Below are positions 1 to 6,325 of a DNA stretch of 8,943 nucleotides, in pieces. The stretch is from Gammaproteobacteria bacterium (GTDB taxonomy: Bacteria; Pseudomonadota; Gammaproteobacteria; Steroidobacterales; GCA-2729495): the NCBI GenBank assembly GCA_023383735.1, contig JAHDYN010000053.1:1-8943 (forward strand). The letters are read 5' to 3'. The notes below the pieces were generated by a model that ran no database searches, had not been told where the DNA came from, and saw only the letters and a program-made list of their open reading frames with translations. Numbering within the stretch: position 1 is the stretch's first letter; every line of letters begins with the position of its first letter. The position numbers were made by a program, and so were the translations under genes.

Positions 1-1835
1 GGCTGACCGCCGGCGAACGGAACCGCCTTGACGCCTACGGCGTCATCGATCTGCCGCTGACCGATACCCTGAAGGGCAGCCTGTCGGCCTATTCCAAGGA
101 ACAGGATGGCTGGGTCACCAACTCGGATGGTACGACGCTCGGTGATATCGACAACACCGGCGGGCGGATCAAGCTTCAGTGGGATGCCCTCGACAACCTG
201 AGTTTCCGGCTGTCTGCCGACTACAGCGACAGCGACGGCACCCCGACCCCGCAAATGCTGACGGAGGTGAATCCGTTACGGATCGACGGGCCGCTGGCGA
301 TACCCCTGCCCACCGATCTGGCGGCGGACATCATCGCCAACCCCTTCAACAGCCAGGCCGATATCTCGGTTGATCCAAGCCTGACCAGCAACCGCAGCGG
401 CGTATCCCTGACCACGGACTGGGATGCCGGCCTCGTCAATGTCAAATCCATCACGGCATGGCGCCAGATGGACCAGGATGCCTACACCGACCTGGATGGC
501 GGACCGTACAGCGTATACGACTCGTTGTTCAGCTATGACCAGAGCCAGGTCAGTCAGGAGTTCCAGTTCTCCGGCGTTTCTTTTGATGATCGCCTGACCT
601 GGTTGGTGGGCGGCTACTATTTCACGGAAAACGTCGACGGATTTACCGGTCTTTGCATCGGTACCGGGCATGTCGGCCCGCTCGTGCCGCTGCCCCCGCC
701 CTTCGAGCCGGGCATCTGGCTGAATGGCGGGCCGCCCGTACGCGGTGACGGCCGCTGCTTCGGCCTGGCCAGCGACATCGATCTCGACGTGGACGCCTGG
801 GCAGGTTTCGGCAACTTCGAATTCGCCTTTACCGATACGCTGAGCGGCATCTTCGGCATCCGTTATACCGACGAAACCAAGACGCAGACCTACAACACGG
901 CGACGGACAACCGGGATGGCGTCTACTCACGGCTTTATTCGATACCGCCCGCCATACAGGAGCACGGCTTTGCCTGGCCCGGCGAGTTCCTCTACGACGT
1001 CTCGGCCAACAATCCGAACCTCACCATTCCCTACCGCTACAAGAAGAGCTGGGATGATCTCTCGCCAAAGCTTGGCCTGAACTACAAGCTGAGCGACCTC
1101 ACCCTGCTCTATGCCTCCTGGTCCAATGGCTTCAAGAGCGGTGGCTTCGGTGGCCGCAATACCCCGGGCGATCCCTTCCTGCCCTATGACCCGGAAACCA
1201 TCGAGACCTGGGAAGCCGGCATCAAGACCGAGCTCTTTGATCGCCGCATGCGCATCAATGCCGCCACCTTCTGGTCCAAGTATGACGATGTGCAGCTGCT
1301 GGTGATCGGCGACATACAGGGCACCGACAACCTCTTCATCACGACCAACGGCGGTGATGCAGAGATCAAGGGCATGGAACTCGAGATCCAGGCGCTGCCC
1401 ACCGACAACCTCAACCTGAGCTTCGGTGTGGGCTACCTGGATACCGAGTGGAAGACGCTGAAGCCGGGTACCGTGATCCCGCTGGATGGCGACCTGCCGC
1501 AGACACCCGAGTGGACCGTGAGCGCTGCAGCCCGGTATACCTTCCAGCTCGGCGAACTGGGTGAACTGACTGTCGGCGGCGACTATAGCTACAGCAGCGA
1601 TTACTTCTTCGACCCGGAAAACCTCGCCGAGCAGCAGTCCTATGACGTGGTCAACTTCCGGGCAACCTTCAAGCCCGGTGACGGCAACCTGTCGTTCTCC
1701 ATCTATGGCCTGAACGTATTCAACGAAGAGTTCTACTACGCCATGGACAACAACCTGGCGGATCTCGGCACCACCACCGTGATTCCGGCACCGGCCAGTG
1801 AGTGGGGCGTAGAAGCGAGCTTCTCCTTCAGGTGA
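1..1835 (+). CDS. TonB-dependent outer-membrane receptor, C-terminal part (5' truncated by window edge)
   Basis: This is the beta-barrel part of an outer-membrane receptor that would import a scarce ligand (siderophore, vitamin, glycan or similar) using TonB-ExbBD energy. The frame is open from base 3 with no stop, so the gene begins off the left edge; about 610 residues are present, and the signal peptide, TonB box and plug domain are missing. The visible protein alternates amphipathic strands rich in Tyr, Asp, Gly and Asn. It has typical barrel signatures: LLYASWSNGFKSGGF near 1110-1145, then PETIETWEAGIKTEL near 1192-1232, and late strands with NFRATFKPGDGNLSFSIYGL near 1652-1711. These fit the TonB_dep_Rec family (PF00593). 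The last residues are SFSFR, so the usual terminal aromatic is penultimate rather than last. The stop overlaps the start of the next gene. The substrate cannot be assigned; the layout resembles the broad receptor class common in sphingomonads and gammaproteobacteria. Confidence 0.93.
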   Translation, partial: LTAGERNRLDAYGVIDLPLTDTLKGSLSAYSKEQDGWVTNSDGTTLGDIDNTGGRIKLQWDALDNLSFRLSADYSDSDGTPTPQMLTEVNPLRIDGPLAIPLPTDLAADIIANPFNSQADISVDPSLTSNRSGVSLTTDWDAGLVNVKSITAWRQMDQDAYTDLDGGPYSVYDSLFSYDQSQVSQEFQFSGVSFDDRLTWLVGGYYFTENVDGFTGLCIGTGHVGPLVPLPPPFEPGIWLNGGPPVRGDGRCFGLASDIDLDVDAWAGFGNFEFAFTDTLSGIFGIRYTDETKTQTYNTATDNRDGVYSRLYSIPPAIQEHGFAWPGEFLYDVSANNPNLTIPYRYKKSWDDLSPKLGLNYKLSDLTLLYASWSNGFKSGGFGGRNTPGDPFLPYDPETIETWEAGIKTELFDRRMRINAATFWSKYDDVQLLVIGDIQGTDNLFITTNGGDAEIKGMELEIQALPTDNLNLSFGVGYLDTEWKTLKPGTVIPLDGDLPQTPEWTVSAAARYTFQLGELGELTVGGDYSYSSDYFFDPENLAEQQSYDVVNFRATFKPGDGNLSFSIYGLNVFNEEFYYAMDNNLADLGTTTVIPAPASEWGVEASFSFR

Positions 1836-2344
1836 GCGACGCAGCCATGCAGCACCGCGATATGGTGCGAAAGGAAGTGCTGCTGGCCGTGCTCGGCAAC
1901 GCGGTCGTTGCCGTGATCATCGTCTGGGCCCTGTACGGGGGTGAGGACCTCATCCCCGTACTCGGCACCGATGGCGGCGCCTTCGGGGTGGTTCCCGGGA
2001 CCTTCCTGTTCACCCTGGGCATGACCGTCGGACTCACCCGCACCATCCGTAGCCGCGTGCGCAAGGGCGTGATCGCGGCACTGCCCTTGAGCGAGGCGCC
2101 AGGCATCGCCCGCCGCCTGCCGCAGAACCTCCTTGTGCGTGGCCTGCTGATGGCCCTCAGCGCCGAGATCTGTCTCGTGCCGGCAACGATCGCCCTGTTG
2201 TCATGGCTTGCACCCGACACCTGGAGTTTTGGCGCCGTGCTGGCATTCAATGTCGCCTACTTTGCCGGGCTGTGCCTGCTGGTGCTCCCGGCGGTGCTAT
2301 GGCGCGCGCTCTGCGACAGCCCGGCAGTCGTGCAAGCCGCCTGA
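1832..2344 (+). CDS. Small four-helix inner-membrane protein of unknown function, coupled to the TonB-dependent receptor
   Basis: I do not recognise the family. The start chosen is GTG at 1832, which overlaps the receptor's TGA as GTGA, a usual sign of translational coupling; ATG at 1847 is an alternative five codons later. Neither start has a clear Shine-Dalgarno sequence, which again suggests coupling. The product is about 170 residues with four predicted membrane segments, at roughly residues 15-34, 52-70, 101-125 and 132-157. A short basic loop (TRTIRSRVRKG, about 69-79) lies between helices 2 and 3 and, by the positive-inside rule, should face the cytoplasm. There is no signal peptide cleavage site, enzyme motif or metal cluster that I can see. 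Its position directly after the receptor suggests it is co-transcribed and may support uptake or transport of the same ligand across the inner membrane, but this is inference only. Confidence 0.72.
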   Translation: MSDAAMQHRDMVRKEVLLAVLGNAVVAVIIVWALYGGEDLIPVLGTDGGAFGVVPGTFLFTLGMTVGLTRTIRSRVRKGVIAALPLSEAPGIARRLPQNLLVRGLLMALSAEICLVPATIALLSWLAPDTWSFGAVLAFNVAYFAGLCLLVLPAVLWRALCDSPAVVQAA

Positions 2345-2349
2345 CCGGC

Positions 2350-2383
2350 GGCCCTCTTGGCCTCCCTTCCCGGGCAGAGGGCC
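2350..2383. terminator. Possible bidirectional hairpin between convergent genes
   Basis: An 8-base perfect inverted repeat, GGCCCTCT (2350-2357) and AGAGGGCC (2376-2383), encloses an 18-base loop. It lies in the 53-base gap between two convergent genes. No T-tract follows on either strand, so it is not a canonical intrinsic terminator. It may still pause polymerase or protect 3' ends. Confidence 0.4.
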
Positions 2384-2397
2384 CCTGCTTCCCCTGA

Positions 2398-3072
2398 TCA
2401 GCCCGGCACATCGGCTCCTGTGGCGCTTCCCGTGTGCTTCCACACCGACAGCGTGATCGCGACTGTCACGATCAGCAGCAGTATCCCGCCCGCCCGCTCG
2501 ATCGTGTAGGAAAGCGGCGCCAGTATCGTCAACGCCAATGCATGCGCCAGATAGGGGATCGCTGTCCAGCGCGGCAGCAACGGCGAGCGCCACAGCAGCA
2601 GCGTGATCAGCAGCGAACCGGCCAGCAGCGTCAGACCAGAGGCCGCAAGGATTACCCCGCCAACGCCGCTTTCGATGCCGCTCGACGAAATGGCCAGCGC
2701 CTCCGTGGTGCCAGCCTGCACGAGCCGCGCGATCACCGGGTCGGCGAAAGCCAGAATTCCGGTACTGGGCAGGAACAGGCCATTGCCGGCGATGCTGAGC
2801 ATCGCACCCCAGAACGCCAGGCCGTCCTCACGCGTATCCTTGACGAACGCGTACAGGGCAATGAATCCGAACATCTGTATGACCAGGCTCGGAAGCAGGA
2901 TCGCCCAGGCAAGATCATGCGTTGACAGCTGCGCCACCTCCGCCCAGAGCTCCGGGTTCTCGCCGGGCAGGACGATTGGCCCGCGCAGTGGCAGCCCGAC
3001 CGCCGAAATGATCCCGGATGCCAGAAAGCACAACATGCCCAGTCGAATCCGCCTTGCATCCCGCGCGCTCAT
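2398..3072 (-). CDS. Six-helix membrane protein, unknown function, coupled to cytochrome b561
   Basis: This is a hydrophobic protein of 224 residues with about six membrane segments, at roughly residues 10-28, 54-77, 86-108, 137-160, 167-186 and 192-212. It has a basic N-terminus (MSARDARRIR) and a short polar C-terminal tail. The general look (RRIRLG start, Gly-rich helices, about 220 residues) is like DUF4386-type proteins, but I am not certain of that assignment. No His pair suitable for heme is visible: the few His residues (H52, H177, H213) are scattered, so it is unlikely to be a second b-type cytochrome. Its ATG overlaps the TGA of the cytochrome b561 gene as ATGA (3069-3072), so the two are almost certainly co-translated. 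A role as partner, assembly factor or quinone-side subunit of the cytochrome is possible but unproven. Confidence 0.75.
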   Translation of the reverse strand: MSARDARRIRLGMLCFLASGIISAVGLPLRGPIVLPGENPELWAEVAQLSTHDLAWAILLPSLVIQMFGFIALYAFVKDTREDGLAFWGAMLSIAGNGLFLPSTGILAFADPVIARLVQAGTTEALAISSSGIESGVGGVILAASGLTLLAGSLLITLLLWRSPLLPRWTAIPYLAHALALTILAPLSYTIERAGGILLLIVTVAITLSVWKHTGSATGADVPG

Positions 3073-3653
3073 CCGCGTGAATTCCCGCCAGCCACACCGC
3101 CACCCGTCTTGCCAACGCGCGGCTTGCCAAAACCCATCCGGGTCAGTAACCGGTCCTTGAGTGCCAGTTCGTGGTAGAGCACGCCGGCAACATGCAGCAC
3201 CACGAGGACAAGCAGCACCGTCGCAAACACTTCGTGGCCTTCAAGCGGTGGAAACTCGTGAAAATTCTCCGGCAGAGTCCCGCCGGCACCAAACAGGGTC
3301 GGAAACAGCCCTGCCATCAAGGCCACGCCCACGCCGGTCGAGATCATCGAGAACACAACCACGTAGAAAAGAAAATGCGTCGCCTTGCGCAGACCGTTCA
3401 GTGCCGGATTGCCGGCGGTCGCAATCGGCGGTTTTTGCGATTTCAGGCGGACGATCAGGCGCAGCACCATCAATATGCCGATGGACAGCCCCACGCTGAC
3501 ATGGCCGGTCAGCGGTATCAGCTTCGCGGCGTCGTTGGGCATTTCGCTCAGCACGAGGCCACCGACTCCCAACTGCAGGAGAACGAGAACCCCAATGGTC
3601 CAGTGCAGGATACGCAGCACCAGGTGGTAGCGAGTAACGGGCGTGGTCGTCAT
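3069..3653 (-). CDS. Cytochrome b561 family, di-heme inner-membrane electron carrier
   Basis: This is a four-helix b-type cytochrome (COG3038, Ni-hydrogenase cyt b-like fold). Members pass electrons between quinol and partners in the inner membrane; E. coli CybB is a superoxide:ubiquinone oxidoreductase. The 194-residue product is slightly longer than CybB. The candidate axial heme ligands are H17 (ILHW), H51 (TGHVS), H140 (EGHEVF) and H154 (LHVAG). Their spacing of 34 residues for the first pair and 14 for the second matches the CybB ligands, so both hemes should bind. Helices lie near residues 13-35, 47-68, 92-115 and 139-161. The C-terminus ends in a Gly-rich basic tail (about 178-194) not needed for the fold. 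The ATG start is supported by AGGAG (3663-3667) nine bases upstream. It is the first gene of a two-gene operon. Confidence 0.92.
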   Translation of the reverse strand: MTTTPVTRYHLVLRILHWTIGVLVLLQLGVGGLVLSEMPNDAAKLIPLTGHVSVGLSIGILMVLRLIVRLKSQKPPIATAGNPALNGLRKATHFLFYVVVFSMISTGVGVALMAGLFPTLFGAGGTLPENFHEFPPLEGHEVFATVLLVLVVLHVAGVLYHELALKDRLLTRMGFGKPRVGKTGGGVAGGNSRG

Positions 3654-3660
3654 GGGTCCA

Positions 3661-3670
3661 TTCTCCTCTT
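3661..3670 (-). promoter_or_regulatory. Strong ribosome binding site of cytochrome b561
   Basis: Read on the minus strand the sequence is AAGAGGAGAA. Its AGGAG core lies nine bases before the ATG at 3653. It is one of the clearest Shine-Dalgarno sequences in the window and fixes the start codon. Confidence 0.8.
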
Positions 3671-3705
3671 GTGATCAATGCGGCATCTCACCCCCCCAAA
3701 AGCGC

Positions 3706-3743
3706 AAAGGCCCCCTGACCCTGACCAGGTCGGGAGGCCTTTT
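3706..3743 (-). promoter_or_regulatory. Long hairpin in the cytochrome b561 leader (terminator or attenuator-like)
   Basis: AAAGGCC (3706-3712) pairs with GGCCTTT (3736-3742). After one mismatch the stem continues with CCTGACC (3714-3720) against GGTCGGG (3728-3734), giving about 14 pairs including one G-U and a 7-base loop. On the plus strand the stem is followed by a short T-run (TTTT, 3740-3743). On the minus strand it is followed by TTTGCGCTTTT. If the promoter proposed at 3758-3786 is right, the stem begins within about ten bases of the transcript's 5' end. It could then act as an attenuator, a 5' stability element, or a plus-strand terminator. I cannot match it to a known riboswitch. 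Confidence 0.55.
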
Positions 3744-3752
3744 CACCTCTGG

Positions 3753-3765
3753 CGCTGATTCAGCG
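3753..3765. promoter_or_regulatory. Operator-like palindrome over the -10 region
   Basis: CGCTGATTCAGCG is a perfect 6-base inverted repeat with a 1-base centre. It covers the predicted -10 box and reaches to within two bases of the predicted start site of the cytochrome b561 promoter. A protein bound here would block polymerase. The regulator is unknown and none is encoded next to it. Confidence 0.4.
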
Positions 3766-3786
3766 TTGAACGAGACCAGCTGTCAA
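3758..3786 (-). promoter_or_regulatory. Predicted sigma70-like promoter of the cytochrome b561 operon
   Basis: On the minus strand a perfect -35 box TTGACA (3786-3781) is followed by a 17-base spacer and a weak -10 box CTGAAT (3763-3758, three of six matches). Transcription would start near 3751, giving a leader of about 98 bases before the ATG at 3653. The weak -10 lies inside a palindrome, which suggests a regulated promoter. Confidence 0.5.
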
Positions 3787-3806
3787 GTAACCGGAATGGC
3801 GATCGG

Positions 3807-3823
3807 CATAAATGCGCTTTATG
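3807..3823. promoter_or_regulatory. AT-rich dyad in the divergent intergenic region
   Basis: CATAAA (3807-3812) and TTTATG (3818-3823) form a perfect 6-base inverted repeat around TGCGC. It is AT-rich against a GC-rich background and lies between the cytochrome operon and the thioesterase. It could be a binding site for a dimeric regulator of the thioesterase, or part of its promoter (CATAAA resembles a -10 box). The evidence is limited to the symmetry. Confidence 0.3.
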
Positions 3824-3917
3824 ACCCGGCATGGCTGCAAGACCGGATCGATGGCTTTATGGCCTGGACGAACAGCCTTATCCTGAACCCTTCCCCCTCT
3901 GCATCCGCAAACAATCC

Positions 3918-4325
3918 ATGGCACAGCCCCGCAAACTGATACACATCAGCCATCAGACCATCCGCTGGGGCGACATGGATGCCTACGAGCACGTGAACAA
4001 CACCATCTATTTCCGCTACATGGAACAGGCGCGTGTGGAGTGGCTGGAGGCCGTCGGCTATCGCTGCAACGCCCGGCAGGAAGCGCCGGTCATCGTCCAC
4101 GCGGATTGCAGCTTCCTGTTGCCGCTCAGCTATCCGGGCATCGTCGAGGTGCGCATGTTTGCCGGGCATCCCGGCCGTTCCAGTCTGGTCACCTTCTATG
4201 AGCTGTGCCGGCAGGGCGACGACCGGCTCTACGCAGAAGGCAGTGCCAAGATCGTCTGGATCGATCCTGCCAGCGGGAAGTCGGTGAGCTTGCCGGAGGC
4301 CCTGCGCAGGCTGGCAGCCGGATAA
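3918..4325 (+). CDS. Acyl-CoA thioesterase, 4HBT hotdog-fold family (YbgC/FcbC-like)
   Basis: This enzyme should hydrolyse an acyl-CoA thioester to free acid and CoA in the cytoplasm. The active-site signature is near the N-terminus: RWGDMDAYEHVNN at residues 16-28. The second Asp (D21) sits where the catalytic Asp17 of Pseudomonas 4-hydroxybenzoyl-CoA thioesterase is found, and the HVNN that follows is typical of the YbgC/FcbC group. The rest (YFRYMEQARVEWL, 31-43; IVWIDPASGK, 112-121) follows the hotdog helix and strands. From ATG 3918 the protein is 135 residues, the normal family length. An in-frame ATG at 3831 would add 29 residues unlike the family; neither start has a good Shine-Dalgarno sequence, so length decides. 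It is a single gene, divergent from the cytochrome b561 operon and convergent with the glycosyltransferase. The substrate is not readable from sequence. Confidence 0.9.
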   Translation: MAQPRKLIHISHQTIRWGDMDAYEHVNNTIYFRYMEQARVEWLEAVGYRCNARQEAPVIVHADCSFLLPLSYPGIVEVRMFAGHPGRSSLVTFYELCRQGDDRLYAEGSAKIVWIDPASGKSVSLPEALRRLAAG

Positions 4326-4367
4326 ACCAACGGATATCTGCCCGGATTCAGTCGCTGCGTCGCCTGC

Positions 4368-5654
4368 TCATTCAAGCAGCGCGACGATCCGGTCCAGTAC
4401 CGCGGGCCGTGTTGCCATCGAATCGAACTCCCACTGCCGGGCCTCTGCGAGACGCTCTCGAAACTGCCCCCGCTCACGAAACACCTTCTCAAGCACCGTC
4501 GTGACCTGGTCCGCGGCGACCGTCTCGTACACCGGGGCGGAGAGATGCGCAGCCAGACCGAAGGCGCTGCAGCGGGCTGCCAGCGAAGGCTGATCCCAGA
4601 AGAACGGACAGGACACCATCGGCACCTGGTGGAAGATGGCCTCGTGCGTCGAGTTCAAGCCGTGGTGGGTCACGAACAGATCGGCCTGGCCGAGGATTGC
4701 CCACTGATCGACCCGCGCCTGCACCTGCACATTGGCGCGCTCAAGCAACCGCCGTTCGCCGTCCGGCCGGTCGGTGCCGCCAAAGCTGATGAGCGCTGCG
4801 GCATCCGGCATGACGGCAACTGCATCGGCAATCGCGCCCAGAACCGCCAGCGCCTCGCGCACGTAGTAGCGCCAGATCACGGTGCCGAAGGACACATAGA
4901 TCCTGCGGCGCGCATCCGCAGGGAAGTACGGCGGATCCGGCACCAGCCGACGTCGTTCGATATGCCCGATCGAGGGCAAGGAACCAAAGAACGCCATCGG
5001 TTCGAACACCTTCTGTTCCGCCGGCTCCAGCCAGGCCGACGGCTCGCAGTAGATGTTCAATGTCCGGCTCAGACCCGAGACGTAGGAAAACGGCGAGGCA
5101 TCCTCAAGCCCGTGCGCCTCGCGCAGACGCTCGACGGCCCGGTGACAGGCAGGCGCCACCGCGACCCGCGGATCGTCCGCCAGCACCGCCAGGAAGCGCT
5201 CCGGATCCACGTTGTGCCCGGCACAGACGTTGACCAGGGGCACATCAAGCGCCGTCGCAACCACCCGGCCGATGACGGCAAAGGAGTCGGCAATCACCAG
5301 CCCGGGCGCCAAAGCACGGAGTTCTGGCACGATGTCGGCGCCGAAATGTCCGGCAAAACTCACGTAGCGGCACGGTACCGGGTGCGACTCGTCATCGGCA
5401 GCCGCAAGCGGGTAGCGGGAAAAGATATCGATGAGCCGCCCGCCCGCGCCGACCACCTGCACCTCGAAGCGGGCATGCGTATACACATGCACCTGGACGC
5501 CACGACGACTGAGCCCGGCGATGATCGGCAGCAGGCGGCGAAGATGCCCTTCCTCGGGCATGCAGAAAACAGCGGCGACAGGATCGTGCATGAGTATCAG
5601 GAACCGGCTCGACGAGGCGCTTCCCGTCAGACCCTTCCCACCTGCCCCTCGCAC
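4368..5654 (-). CDS. Glycosyltransferase, GT1 / MGT (macrolide glycosyltransferase-like) family
   Basis: This is a GT-B fold enzyme that transfers a sugar from a nucleotide donor to a small-molecule or lipid acceptor. From GTG 5654 it is 428 residues. The N-terminal acceptor domain has the first strand and GH motif (VAAVFCMPEEGHLRRLLPI, 26-44) with the likely catalytic His37. The C-terminal donor domain has VSFGTVIW (254-261) and the signature around 315-362: VDQWAIL, THHGLNSTHEA and PFFWDQ, where HHG, E338, D354 and Q355 would hold the nucleotide and sugar. The start is GTG with GAGGAG (5660-5665) five bases before it, inside the preceding gene. ATG 5591 is an alternative that would begin close to strand 1 and remove the overlap. 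It is the second gene of an operon with the methyltransferase. The family includes macrolide, flavonoid and carotenoid (CrtX-type) glycosyltransferases; the acceptor here is unknown. Confidence 0.9.
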   Translation of the reverse strand: MRGAGGKGLTGSASSSRFLILMHDPVAAVFCMPEEGHLRRLLPIIAGLSRRGVQVHVYTHARFEVQVVGAGGRLIDIFSRYPLAAADDESHPVPCRYVSFAGHFGADIVPELRALAPGLVIADSFAVIGRVVATALDVPLVNVCAGHNVDPERFLAVLADDPRVAVAPACHRAVERLREAHGLEDASPFSYVSGLSRTLNIYCEPSAWLEPAEQKVFEPMAFFGSLPSIGHIERRRLVPDPPYFPADARRRIYVSFGTVIWRYYVREALAVLGAIADAVAVMPDAAALISFGGTDRPDGERRLLERANVQVQARVDQWAILGQADLFVTHHGLNSTHEAIFHQVPMVSCPFFWDQPSLAARCSAFGLAAHLSAPVYETVAADQVTTVLEKVFRERGQFRERLAEARQWEFDSMATRPAVLDRIVALLE

Positions 5655-6325
5655 AAGGGCTCCTCGTTCGCAGCCGCACAGCGACGCAGGACCGTGAGGC
5701 CGGTGCCGAAAGGCAGGTCCAGCAGCTGCAGCTGCGGATCGCGGCGCAGTTCGCTGATGTAGTCACGCACGGTGATCCGGTAGCTCTTGTCCGGCCCGTA
5801 CATCGGCGAGCTGCGTTCACCCATGCTGTCGTGGAAAAGCACGCAGGCGCGCGGCGCCAGCTTGTCGGCGAAGGCCTCGTAATCGAAGCGCACCTGTTCG
5901 GCCGTGTGATAGCCGTCGACGAACAGCAGACCGATATCCGTCATATGGCGCCAGGTGTCCGTGCCGACGAATTCCTGGGTCGTGCACAGCTGATGACGGA
6001 TGTTGTGGATGCCAAAAGCCGCAAAGTGGCGCTGTGTCTGTCGCGGATCCTTCCAGAAATCATCGGCCAGCGACGGATCGATGAAGGTCACCTCGCCGGG
6101 ATCCCGGTTATCCTGCAGCGCCCGGCCGATCACCATCGGCACAAAGCCGCGCCACGAGCCGATCACCACGGCGCGCCGGGGCTGGATCAGCCTCGCCAGA
6201 CCGTAATAGATCCAGCCCAGACCAAGGTTGAGATCCTCCGCCGACTGGTTGTGGCCCATGCGCAGCATTTCAGGGTACGCATACAGTTGACTTGTCCATG
6301 CATCGAGATTGTCTGTCTGTTTCAA
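5627..6325 (-). CDS. Class I SAM-dependent methyltransferase, Methyltransf_24 / CmcI-like
   Basis: This 232-residue Rossmann-fold methyltransferase probably acts on a small molecule. The order of motifs is: SAM-binding motif I VVIGSWRGFVP (53-63), an acidic residue after strand 2 in TFIDPS (80-85), FVDGYHTAEQVRFDYE (135-150) and VLFHDS (162-167). The VDGYHT...D and FHDS pair is characteristic of the Methyltransf_24 group, where Asp/His residues can bind a metal or position the acceptor. In motif I the usual acidic residue two before the first Gly is Val54, which is unusual. The start is TTG at 6325, preceded two codons upstream by an in-frame stop (TAG, 6332-6334); the next in-frame ATG (6268) would remove the first 19 residues. 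It is the first gene of an operon and overlaps the glycosyltransferase start by 28 bases, so the two products likely modify the same compound. Confidence 0.87.
   Translation of the reverse strand: MKQTDNLDAWTSQLYAYPEMLRMGHNQSAEDLNLGLGWIYYGLARLIQPRRAVVIGSWRGFVPMVIGRALQDNRDPGEVTFIDPSLADDFWKDPRQTQRHFAAFGIHNIRHQLCTTQEFVGTDTWRHMTDIGLLFVDGYHTAEQVRFDYEAFADKLAPRACVLFHDSMGERSSPMYGPDKSYRITVRDYISELRRDPQLQLLDLPFGTGLTVLRRCAAANEEPLCEGQVGRV
5660..5665 (-). promoter_or_regulatory. Ribosome binding site supporting the GTG start of the glycosyltransferase
   Basis: GAGGAG on the minus strand lies five bases before GTG 5654 and inside the 3' end of the methyltransferase gene. This is the main evidence for the overlapping start rather than the later ATG at 5591. 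Confidence 0.55.

Noticed and set aside
2434..3160. Open frames on the plus strand opposite the six-helix membrane protein
   Set aside because: The products are low-complexity Arg/Gln- or Ser/Pro-rich sequences with no family signature, while the minus strand encodes a convincing membrane protein with an ATGA junction.
3691..3697. C7 run (G7 on the minus strand) in the cytochrome b561 leader as a phase-variation tract
   Set aside because: Seven bases is short for phase variation, and the tract lies between promoter and ribosome binding site where length changes would have little effect.
3675..3746. A possible 23-residue leader peptide (GTG start) in the cytochrome b561 leader
   Set aside because: It has no good ribosome binding site and no run of regulatory codons, and it would span the hairpin only by chance.
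3831..3917. N-terminal extension of the thioesterase from ATG 3831
   Set aside because: The extra 29 residues do not resemble the family, there is no ribosome binding site, and the start at 3918 gives the usual length.
3643..3939. A 98-codon plus-strand frame across the divergent intergenic region
   Set aside because: It crosses the leader hairpin and the predicted promoter, has no ribosome binding site or recognisable domain, and overlaps the thioesterase start out of frame.
4364..4379. Hairpin CTGCT-N6-AGCAG at the glycosyltransferase stop as a terminator
   Set aside because: The stem is only five pairs, overlaps the stop codon and has no T-tract on either side.
4545..5762. A 405-codon open frame on the plus strand opposite the glycosyltransferase
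   Set aside because: It mirrors the minus-strand glycosyltransferase, which has clear family motifs. The antisense product is rich in Arg, His and Gln with no recognisable domain, as expected from a GC-rich codon shadow.
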